Below, piece by piece: positions 25,265-35,900 of a DNA stretch of 64,000 bases. The notes below the pieces were generated by a model that saw only the letters and a list, made by a program, of their open reading frames with translations, was not told where the DNA came from and searched no databases. Each line of letters opens with the position of its first letter. Within the stretch, counting starts at the first letter, position 1. This DNA comes from Rosa chinensis. Lineage: Eukaryota > Streptophyta > Magnoliopsida > Rosales > Rosaceae. The translations under genes were made by a program, and so were the position numbers. The stretch spans positions 6,432,001 through 6,496,000 of the forward strand of contig NC_037094.1 of the NCBI RefSeq assembly GCF_002994745.2. The letters are read 5' to 3'.

Positions 25265-28106
25265 ATGAGTGATCCGAGCGACAAGTTAGCGTATTTCCAA
25301 GCGATCACGGGTCTTGAAGACTCCGATTTGTGCGTCGAGATCCTCACCGCCCATGGCTGGGACCTCGAGCTCGCGATCTCCTCCTTCACCACCCCCGAGA
25401 ACCACACCCCTCCGCCGCCGGAGAATCACGCCGCCGGCACCTCCTCTACTGTCTCTGACGCCGGCGAGGCCTCGCAGTTCGTTTCTCATTCCGGATCGCC
25501 TCCGAACGCCGCGGTGGCTCCCGGGCTGGTCTGGAGGGTGATTACTCTGCCGATTTCGGTCATTTCCGGTGGTCTAGGGTTGATTTCCGGCGCGATTGGG
25601 CTTGGTATGTGGGCCGCGGGAGGCGTGCTGTCGTACTCGCTCGGGATGATTGGGCTGGGCCCGGGCCGGGGAGGCGAGGGCTCGGCGAGGTTAGTGTCGG
25701 TGTCGGCTGTGGCGACGGAGGCGATGGAATTCGTGGCGAGTTTCGAGAGGGATTATGGGACGAGGGGCCCGAATTTCGTGAGCGAAGGGTTTATGGAGGC
25801 GTTGCAGAGATCGAGGAACTCGTTCAAGCTGTTGTTTGTGTACTTGCACTCGCCGGAACACCCCGATACGCCGTCGTTCTGCGAGAGGACTCTGTGCTCC
25901 GAGGCCTTGGCGGCTTATATCAACGAGAACTTTGTGTCGTGGGGAGGGAGCATTCGGGCCAGTGAGGGATTCAAGATGAGTAACAGTTTGAAGGCCTCGA
26001 GGTTTCCTTTCTGTGCAGCTGTAATGGCTGCCACGAACCAGAGGATTGTGCTGCTTCAGCAGGTATGTTACCATTGAAGCTCCATGAGTTTAATTGTTGA
26101 TAGTTTGGCTTTATTGTTTTAAAGTTGGGGTTAATATCATATCACTGAATTGAAAGCTTGTCGGTAACTAATGGGAAATCTTGGAGTATAGTTTAGTTCT
26201 ATCAAGGGGTTCAAGGTCATTTGGTGATGAACAAGAAGATGGAGGAATAGAGTTTATATCATTTTAACTTCTGAAGAAATGTTGTGAGGAAGTTAGAACT
26301 AAAGGTTCCTTGGCTCTATAGAGGGTCAAAGTTCTCATCACTTGTGGAAAGAATACATTTGACTCATTTATATGGTTGGTTTCTGTTGCTCATAAATGAT
26401 TGCATTGACCTGTCGGTATTAGCAATTGTAAAGTCATGGGGTAGAAACAGCGATTGTGTAGTGTCTTTAAGTGTCATGGGGTAGAAAGATCTGTCGCTTT
26501 TGCAATATGACTCTTTTTTCCTTGCAATGTGTTTCATGCCCAAGTTGGATAGTGAGTACTGGTAGCAGAACAATGATAGTTTGATAAAGTGACTGGTATT
26601 AGTGAATGTTGGAAATGATGGCAACCATCTGTAGTTTAGATTTCTGGTTCTTCTTCTTCCCCTTTATTTAATTTTATTGATGCATATTACTTTCATTTTC
26701 CCTTTGTTTTCATTTCTAATGATTTCTAATGCTGTTTTGAATCTCAATTTTTATAGATGTTTATTGGTTTTTGTTGTTTTTTGTTTTTTTCCCACTAAGA
26801 CTTCAATGTGTATAGTTGGGCTAAACTTGAAGTTAGAATAGATTCTGTTGGAGGGAATAGAGGCCAAAAGAAATCTATAATGTATAACTATTAGGAAAAA
26901 GTTCTGCTATGAAATTGAAGGTGGTGACTGTTCAATGTGATCTTTTCATGATTGCATGACAATGTGTGAATTCTGCTGACACTGCTCTTGTTAATTGGTG
27001 GTCCGTTATGATTAAATGTTTTCTGAACTTTAGTTTTTTTAGGATTATGTTAAGCTTAAGCATTAGAAGATCTCTTTTTGATTGCCTAGCAAAAGGGTTG
27101 AATTATGTCAGCTACTGGTATATTTGTGTATTTGGAGGGTTAATTTATCTTTCTCATGTTTTGCAGGTTGAGGGACCAAGATCTCCTGAAGAAATGCTTT
27201 CAGTACTGAACAGAGTGGTTGAAGAAAGTGCTTCTGTTCTTGTTTCAGCGAGGCTTGAGGCAGAAGAAAGGAGAAACAACATACGTTTAAGGGAGGAGCA
27301 GGATGCTGCTTATAGAGCAGCACTCGAAGCTGATCGAGTATGCTAATAGTTAATCTAGGTTTTATTTTTTGTTTTCTTTTCAATAATGAAGTATGTACTC
27401 CCTTTGCCCTAATGTTATCATTCTTTGGTCAGGCAAGGGAAAATCAGATGAGAGAAGAGCAAGAACGCCTGGAAAGAGAAGTTGCTGAAGCTGAGAGGAA
27501 GCGTAAGGAGGAAGAAGAGGCTCGTGAGAGAGAAGCACGTGAAGCTGCTGAGAGAGAAGCGGAACGAGCTAGGATACGTCAGGAGAAGGCCTTGGCCCTT
27601 GGTGCTGAACCAGAGAAAGGACCTGATGTTACACGAGTAATCCCTCTTGCCTCAGATCTTAAGCATTTCTTATTACTAATGCAGCAAGTTCACTTTGGTT
27701 ATATCAAATTTATTCTATCTATAATTTTCACGCTCTTATCAACTGTGAAGGCATCATTTACCAGAACTCTAGGCATGCACTTACTGTAGTGGTTGCATGT
27801 TCCATGCTTCTGCGTTCATTATTGTAATCATAGATAATAGTTCTCCAACCTAATCAATGTTATTTGGCAAATCAGGTTTTGGTGAGGTTCCCAGCCGGAG
27901 AACGCAAGGAAAGAAGGTTCCACCGTACCACTACAATCCAGTCTCTATATGATTATGTTGACTCTTTGGGTTGCTTGGACGTCGATGATTACAGTCTGGT
28001 CTCTAACTTTCCCCGGGTGGTATATGGTCCAGAGAAGGCCAACTTAAACTTGAAAGAAGCAGGGTTGCATCCTCAAGCCAGCCTTTTTGTGGAGCTGAAT
28101 TCTTGA
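25265..28106 (+). CDS. PUX10: PUX10-type UBX-domain CDC48 adaptor (FAF2/UBXD8-like)
   Basis: Four exons join in frame to 467 residues: 25265-26062, 27167-27337, 27433-27636 and 27876-28106. The domains in order are: a UBA-like helix bundle (about 6-42, KLAYFQAITGLEDSDLCVEI), a hydrophobic hairpin (about 88-131), a UAS thioredoxin-like domain (about 140-300), a charged coiled coil rich in Glu and Arg (about 315-385), and a C-terminal UBX domain (about 389-466) with the CDC48-binding loop SNFPR. This is the layout of Arabidopsis PUX10, which recruits CDC48 to lipid droplets via the hydrophobic hairpin for turnover of ubiquitinated oleosins. Function here is by homology. Length is close to the family's. 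The first exon is strikingly GC-rich compared with the rest. Confidence 0.93.
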
Positions 28107-29676
28107 GTACTTGAAAACGCATCAAAGTATTGATATCAAAGTTAGTAGACAGATTGAGACCTGCAAACTGCTAGTAGGGTACTTTTGTTTTGCTTCTCTA
28201 TAGTACGATCCATTTTGTTAGAACGATATGACGAGGTAAGATAGATACAATTTGTGTCTAATGTGGATGGGTAGTTTCTTTCAATGCAAATTCTTTCGTG
28301 CAAGCGACCCTTAAATGCAAGCGGGGTTTGAAATGAATAATGATACCGACTGTCGATTGAAAACTCAAATAAGTTTTTTTTACCATTCGTTTGATCAGTG
28401 TGAAGTGGTTCAAACTTCAAAGTACGGTTGGTTTCTGATGCTTGGTCAATTATGCAACAACAATACTAGAATGAAATGAAACGTGGAATTTCTGATGTTG
28501 AATTTGTTGGACTTGCATCATGCCTCCATCTACCTACTCCAATTTGCAAGTCCAACAAACAGGAGCCACATTTCTACAAAGCTTATATATTAAAAAAAAA
28601 AAATTACTAAAAACAATGGCTTCGCCCGGGTTCGAACCGGAGACCTTCAGTGTGTTAGACTGACGTGATAACCAACTACACCACGAAACCAAGTGACAGT
28701 TAGTGCCTGAATGTAAATAGATAGCCTGTATGTAAATACATGCTCTCTTCGTATTTCATCAAGTTACGAGTTACCTTTCATCAATATTTTGCGCTAATTA
28801 CCTTATTTATTTTTATTCCATCATAATAGTCTTGCATTTTAAAATTTCTGGTTGCACAGTGGTAGCATACCAATCTAACTACCAAGTGAGATTGACAACT
28901 TAAAAGTAGGTCATATTCACTTATAAAGTGAAAATGATTAAAAAAAGAATCTTAACTTTATTAAAAGAAAACTTAATAATTAATCGAATAATTGGATACT
29001 TACAACAACTTAAAATAATATTTAATATTAGCACACATGTTAAAAAACAAAGACGTTGAAGTTTGAACACTCCGATAATTAATTACACATATTTACCACA
29101 AACACTATCAAAAGTCTTAGATGAAAAAAAAATAATCCATCGGACATTTCAATTAATCAAAAACAATATAATCTTTAAAAGTTGAAACCGTAAAGAATCG
29201 TAAATAAATCTAGAATAACCTACTCTAATCTTAACTCCTACTCAATAGAATCCTTGACAGATACACTCTTTATCATTGAAAATATCAGGTCAATCTTGCT
29301 ACATCAAATTCCACCTTTCAAGGACAATTCAAATTAGTTAAATATGGATAAATATCTAACCAAAAATATAAAATTAATTATGGAAAATCCAATAAGCCAA
29401 TGTTTTAACCTCTCCACCAATTCATAAATAAAAAATTAGATGTTTCAAAAAAAAAAAAAAAAAATTTAGATTCGAGGCTTCCAGCTCCACAACAACGTGA
29501 ATCTTGTCATCGCGGTAAAGTCCAGGCCTTCCTCTCCAAATCAAAATCCGTATTTGACCCCAATTCACAACCCCTGGGGTTTCATTTCCTCTCCCTCCTC
29601 CGTCTCCGTCGCCGTTTCTCCGCCGTCAAATCCCTAATTTTGCCGAATCGGCGATCCGAAAGATGCAGAGAGCGCC
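28107..29676. other. Intergenic, AT-rich, contains tRNA-Val
   Basis: Apart from the tRNA at 28617-28690 I see no gene. 28107-28500 is probably the PUX10 3' UTR. About 28800-29460 is very AT-rich without recognisable repeats. From about 29480 the DNA becomes GC-richer and leads into the WNK leader. Confidence 0.5.
28617..28690 (-). tRNA. tRNA-Val (anticodon AAC)
   Basis: The minus strand folds as a full cloverleaf. The acceptor stem is GGTTTCG with CGAAGCC (one G-T pair), the D arm contains box A (TGGTGTAGTTGGTTA), and the anticodon stem TCAGT/ACTGA encloses the loop CTAACAC (anticodon AAC). The T arm is CCGGTTCGAACCCGG (box B). There is no intron. The discriminator is A (28617) and CCA is not encoded, as normal for a eukaryote. 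Downstream on the minus strand lie T runs (within 28591-28616) that would serve as a pol III terminator. Confidence 0.95.
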
Positions 29677-29886
29677 ATGGCTGAGTCTGGGGTAGATTTG
29701 ACGACGTGGAGAAGCTCAATTCCGAACGGGACTTCGGATATGGCATTGTGCTCCCGCGACACGTGGTTCATCGGCTGCCGGTTTCGTCTCCGATCGGCGT
29801 TCGACTCGTATTCCGTTGCCTGTGAGGCGTTTTCTGAACACCGTGTTCGTCTGATTCCGGCCGCCGTTAGAATGAAGCTGCTCTGA
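29677..29886 (+). promoter_or_regulatory. Upstream ORF of 69 codons in the WNK leader
   Basis: An ATG at 29677 opens a 69-codon frame that ends with TGA at 29884-29886, 74 bases before the WNK start at 29961. It does not overlap the main frame. The first residues (MAESGVDLTTWRSSIPNGTS) match nothing I recognise. If the transcript begins upstream of 29677 (likely from the GC/CT-rich leader from about 29560), ribosomes would meet this frame first and WNK translation would depend on leaky scanning or re-initiation. Conservation is unknown. Confidence 0.45.
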
Positions 29887-29960
29887 TAGTTTGTGTTTTC
29901 TGCGAGAATCGTTTTTTTCGTCTGAAAGATTGTTTCTTTTGGTTGGAATTTTGTTCGAGA

Positions 29961-32342
29961 ATGGATTTCTGTGCTGGATTGGTTGGTGTGAAATCTGATT
30001 CTGATTTTGTGGAGGAAGATCCCACTGGGAGATTCTTAAGGGTACCATTTTTCGGAATTTTGGAAATTCAATTTCTGTTTATAAATATATAGATGTATGA
30101 TATTGGCATTTGGGATTTTGTTGGATTCGAAATTATGTAATTGGTGCTTGTTTTTGTGTTTCAATTTTCACAGTCTGATGAAATCTTGGGGAGGGGAGCA
30201 TTCAAGACTGTGTATGCTTTTCTAGCCGTATCTTGCATTGGGTTCTTTTGTAGCTAAGATTGTAGCTTTCTAAGAGTTTTTTTTGATTAGGTTGCGAATT
30301 TGTTTGTTATCTTATTTGTATGGTGTTTCGAAATGTGTAGATATAAGGCTTTTGACCAAGTTGAAGGTTTAGAGGTGGCATGGAGCCAGGTGCATGTTGA
30401 GGATGTGTTGCAGACCCCGGAGCAACTCCAGAGATTGTATTCGGAGGTGCATCTGCTGAAGTCGTTGAAGCATGAAAATATTATCAAGTTCTGTAACTGG
30501 TGGGTCGATGATAAGAACAAGACCATCAACATTATCACAGAGTTGTTCACTTCTGGGAGCTTGAGGCAGTGAGTTACTTTGACTCTTTTAACTGTTTCAT
30601 AGTTCGTGTTTTTAGCTGGATTCTATTAGCAAATGGTATTCATTGGTTTATTGGATGTAGGTATCGAAGGAAGCATAAATGCGTTGAATTGAGGGCCATC
30701 AAGAAATGGGCAAGGCAGATTCTTCGAGGCCTGCACTATCTGCATTCTCACAATCCTCCAATTATTCATAGAGATTTGAAATGCGACAACATATTTGTCA
30801 ATGGAAATCAAGGGGAGATTAAAATTGGAGATCTTGGACTGGCAATAGTCATGCAGCAGCCTACTGCCCATAGTGTGATTGGCACTCCAGAATTCATGGC
30901 TCCCGAGCTTTACGATGAGGAATATAATGAATTAGTCGACATCTATTCTTTTGGCATGTGCATGCTAGAAATGGTGACTTGTGAATACCCTTACAATGAA
31001 TGTAAGAATCCCGCCCAGATTTATAAGAAGGTTACTAATGTAAGTTTCTAATGCCATGCATTATGAATTGCTTCCGTACTTGTCAATTTCTAGACGGTGA
31101 ACTAAGTTTTCGCCTAACTTCCTTTGCTGCAGGGCATAAAGCCTGCTTCACTCAGTAAAGTGAGTGATCCTCAAGTCAAGCAGTTCATAGAGAAGTGTCT
31201 GGTTCCAGCATCAATGAGACTACCTGCAGTGGAGCTCTTGAAAGATCCATTCCTTGCAATTGACAATTTGAAGGAGATTACTTGTGCTCCATTGGGATCA
31301 CACAATTTGATGCCCGTGTTACTGAACACGGCACAGCCTGAAGCTCGTCCGATGGATGTAGATGCTAACTACCAGAAGATTTCTGCTGGCTCTTGCAGAA
31401 AAAGTGTTGATGCAACTTCCATCTCATCCAACCCCTCAGTTCTGGAGTTACAGAGATTCACAGAGAATAATGCTTTCACTTTAAGAGCAGAGAAAAATGC
31501 TGATAATACCATTGCATTGACTTTGCGTATTGTTGATCCATGCGGTAAGTATATCTGTGATGCAAAAAGGTTAATTTGTTTCCCTTATTTTCATGATCTG
31601 AAACTGAATATTATTTGGTCATACAGGTCATGGTAAAACTATCCATTTTGAGTTCTACCTCGATTCGGATACTGCAATTTCAATTGCAGGGGAGATGGCT
31701 GAGCAACTTGGTCTTTCAAATGATGATGTCTGCGTAACAGCTGAGTTAGTTGATAGCTTGATTATGAAGCTTGTACCCAGCTGGAAACCTACATCTGAGA
31801 GTTCATCATGTGGAGCAAATAGTTCATGTGGGGATCAGCGTGTACGTCAAAACGGGTGCCCTTGGGGTTCCGCGTTGGTCAAGGCTGCATCAATGATTTC
31901 AGATATCTCAGCCGAGTATGGCACCACTACTGCCTCAGATGCCACTAAGGTCAAAATTCTAGAATCAGACAAGTACAGTTTTGATGACTGCTATGAAGGT
32001 TCAGATGGGTACGGTTCCAGCCCAGATTGTATGATTCTTGGTCATTTTAAGCAGAAGAATTATGAGGATAATTTTGGGGATTCTCTCGTGATGAATGACT
32101 CAGCAATGAACTCTACTATCTGGAGCCCTAATAGATCAAAAACTTATAGCTTATCAAGCATTTGTTCATTGTTTGAGTTGTCTCTAATGGAGAAACATCC
32201 AGACGATGGGTTAAAAGTGGAGCTGGATTCAATTGATCTGCAGTTTCATCACCGTTTTCTTGTGCTCTTGAAGATGAAGGAAGAGGCAGTACAAAGTGCA
32301 AAGAAGAAGTGGATAGCAAAGAAGAAAATGGGTGTCAACTAA
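29961..32342 (+). CDS. WNK8: WNK8-like serine/threonine kinase
   Basis: Six exons join in frame to 617 residues: 29961-30041, 30174-30211, 30341-30568, 30661-31039, 31133-31544 and 31627-32342. The WNK hallmark is clear. The ATP-anchoring lysine sits in subdomain I (GRGAFKTVY, Lys38), and the usual subdomain II lysine is absent (EVAWSQV). The catalytic loop is HRDLKCDN (152-159, Asp154), and DLG (173-175) replaces DFG as in plant WNKs. The APE equivalent is [11 protein letters not shown]. After the kinase an OSR1-C-like domain (about 352-430) is followed by a Ser-rich region and the conserved C-terminal helix ([19 protein letters not shown]). In Arabidopsis WNK8 acts with RGS1 in sugar and G-protein signalling and phosphorylates a V-ATPase subunit. 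Assignment to WNK8 rather than WNK9/10 rests on overall resemblance. Confidence 0.93.
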
Positions 32343-32996
32343 TATACATATTAGATATTCTTTGCAAGGGTGGTTTTTTCTTTTCCCATTGTTTGTTTTC
32401 TATACTAGAGTTCAAGTGTGTCATTTTTTAAACTCCGGCAAAATCAACTATGTCTGCCGTTAGTATCATTTCATTTATTGACAGTAGCCATCCGGTGAAT
32501 TTATACTACCGAATTTTTTTCTACAACCTTTTCCGAGACTTTCCCCCCGAGAGTCAATTCTCTTACGTGACATGCAATTTTTACCCTCTTCTTAACGTGG
32601 TAATTCTGTGTATTGCATCTATGGTAGAAGATTGTGTTTTATAGTTAAGTAACGCCCAAAATATCCCAAATCATTTGTGATTGTATGTGACTGTTGCACA
32701 CCCAATTCACGTGACAGCATTGTTGTTTGGCCATAGAGTATAGAAGTAGAAGATAATTGTTGAACTCTACTACTGTACGGCAGAAAAAATTAGACCATAC
32801 TCTGGAAATTAGGAGCCAGTTGACCCAACTCACTGCCTGTACTCCTCTTCTGCCTCACCTGCACTCGGAGCCTTAAACTGCACCGGATGAAATTCGAGGC
32901 TGCTTTGTTAATCGAGGGCTTTACGAAACGGTATCACTTTTATCCTTGTCTGTTTATCTAAGGTTGTATTGTTTGGTGCCGTTAACTGTTGCAGTT
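32343..32996. other. Spacer between WNK and RPW8-NB gene
   Basis: Holds the WNK 3' end and the upstream DNA of the next gene. I see no further coding or repeat. Confidence 0.5.
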
Positions 32997-35900
32997 ATGA
33001 CGTCTCTGGCTCTAACCTTTCTGGGAGGAGCTCCTTTTCAACTGCTGTATGAAGGCGTTAAGATAGCTATTCGCAAAAGTAACAAGTTTAGAACTTACCT
33101 CGAAAATCTGGAAATGACGCTAGGCTGTTTGCAACCATGGATCATTCAACAGATAAGAGCAAATAATGTGCAGCTGAATCTCCCAAACAATCTGATACAA
33201 GATCTTGAAATAAAAATGGAGGAGGGCTAAGAGCTGGTTTACAAGTTATCAAGGCTTGGCGTTTGGAACATCCGTGTCTGGGGAAATTGCTACAATTGTA
33301 TAAAGCCTAATTACGCAGACCAACTTGCTGAATTGGACAGATCTCTTAGATTACTATTGGAAATACTAAAGCTGGAGGAAATGAGGAATGTTCAGGAGAA
33401 CTTACTATTGGGGAGGAACCACAGTGACAAACAAGATGATTTGGACAAAAAAATGTCTGAGTTATTGAAAGTGCATCAGGAAGTTCTGAAAGCGCAGAAA
33501 GAAATGTTTGATATGATGAGAGTGCAGCATGAGGCTGTACATGAGGCAATGCAGAGAATTAGAGCTGATGCTGTGCAAAATGTGCAAGGAGAAACTGCCC
33601 CTGCTCCAGCTCCAGCTCCAGCTCTAAGAATAGTATTTTGGGTGCTGTATGATGTTGTTATACAAGTGAAGGTCAAGAATATAATGTGTAAACGCCTCCT
33701 TCAAGAATTCAAATCCACGCTCGACTTCTTAAAACCACTGATAGAAGAAATGGCAGAAAGTAACAAACTATTGCATCTTCCAGAGCAGGAACAAGAGAAG
33801 TTTATTATTCAAATGAGGGAGGGTGTCGAGCTCATTGGCAAGTGCTCCAAGGTTAGCAAGTGGCATAGTTACAAAAAGTATGCATGCACCAACAAACTTC
33901 TTAAATTAGATGAATCTCTCCGGGGGCTATTCCATAAAATGAGTATGCAGATTGCAATCCATGTGAAGGAAGGTTTGATTTCGATAAGTAGTATGGAGGC
34001 AATGATCAAGAAAATTGAAGAGAGTGGTGTGATACAAAATCAAAGTCAAGTTGTACTCACTAAACCACAACCTCCACTGCATGAAGCTGGATTGGATGTT
34101 CTGGATACGCATGGAAGTAAGGATGTGGAGGGAACAGGAGATGATTTAAATGAGAAAGAGGTTGGCGTGAAGCAAATTGGAAGAGATGGTACGAGACAGA
34201 ATGAAAAAGAGATTGAAGGTTTGAGTGAAGTACCTGAAAATTCATCCCCTAAAACTACATTGGATGTGCAAGGAACAAAGGATATAAATGAGTCACTAGA
34301 TTCAGAAAGTGTACATATAGCGCAGACCAAGCAAAGTCAAGGGACAAGGATGGTTGAAGCTCCAGTTGCTGAGTCATATAAATTTCCATTCCTTATGGTT
34401 GAATCGGATGTGTATTTGAGGGAATTAAAGAAGAAGATTTTTGAGGATCAGGTGGCGATGCTTGTGATTACAGGTCCAGCAGGATGCGGGAAAACCACAC
34501 TGGCAAGAATGTTTTGTGAAGATCAGGAGGTCAAAATGAAATTCAAGAATATTTTCTTTGTCCATGTTTCAGAAAATCCCAGATTGGATTTTATTGTCCA
34601 ACAACTATATGAACAAAAGGATTCAGTGGTACTTGAGCTGCAAGAAGATGCAGTTAACTGGCTGCAACAGTTTCTAAAGGAAACAGGAGGAGACCCTTCG
34701 TTGTTGGTCTTGGATGATGTTTGGTCCGGATCAGAATCTCTTCTTGATAAGTTTGATGGATTAAGAACTTCAATGCACAAGATTTTGGTGACATCAAGAT
34801 CTGAATTTCCACGATTTGATTGTTATCTAGAAAACCTAAAATCACTGGATGATGAAGAGGAAATGGCTCATCTTAAGGGAAAGGTAATTTCTTAGTTTCC
34901 ATTATACAACATATGTGCTTAATTATAGCCCTAACAAAGGGTGAAAAGATATGGGGAATTCCCGCACATTAAAATACTCGATCAAAGCCAGTTGAACCTC
35001 AGAGGCCTCTTGCTTTGTTTTTTCCTTTTCATTTGTATATTGTGTTCATTTTTCCATTAACAATTTGTTCATTTTCTTCCAGGTGACAATGTATGGTTTT
35101 GTTATCTATGTTTCTTTTTTTTCACCTTATTCATCTCATTGGCCACTACTATGCGAATTATAAATTGTTCATCAACATGTTCAATTTCTGGATACAAAGT
35201 GGTATCCACATGTTGGTTTTCTGGTAAATCAATCCTTTTGCAAATGTGTTTTGATCCGGTCTTAAAAATCTAATATTTGGCTTAAAAACTAATATAATAA
35301 TTTTGTGTTGATATGCATATCTCTTTATAGCAAAGTTTAGGATTAAATCACTCATGTCCTAAGTGTATAAGAACTTTTTGAACATATACGAATCTGTAAA
35401 CAGAGCACATACATTTCACATGAAAATGCAACTGAATTAGAAGCTTCTTGAGCTATTCATTAGGAGTTTTGATTATCTGATCATTCAGTGAGATATCTGT
35501 AGCTTCTTAAGGTGACATGAAAAAATTTCTTGTAGAGTATAAAGTCCTTACCTTCTTTTGCAGAATGAATTGTTCTGCAAAAATAATGCAATTTCATATT
35601 TTGGATTTCGTTAATAGCTGAAATTATCTTATTTGGGAATTTGGTTATTTAATGCTGCATTCAGGTCGTGGCGGCCGTGAGAGCTACAGGGGACTACCCA
35701 GAAAGAGTGGGCAAACCTATATGTGAGGTATGCTGATGTTTTGTGATGCATTTAAGGATTGAAAATTGGCATTTCTTCCCTGGTCTTCACAATGTGACAG
35801 TAACATCAACTTATGGCATTTGTTGCTTGATGTCCAGTATTATTTAAAGACTGGGACCTGTAAATTTGGTCCGTCCTGCAAGTTCCATCATCCGAAACAG

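Noticed and set aside
32997..33332. A splicing event that removes the TAA in the RPW8 domain
   Set aside because: No GT/AG pair nearby removes the stop without deleting conserved RPW8 sequence or shifting the frame.
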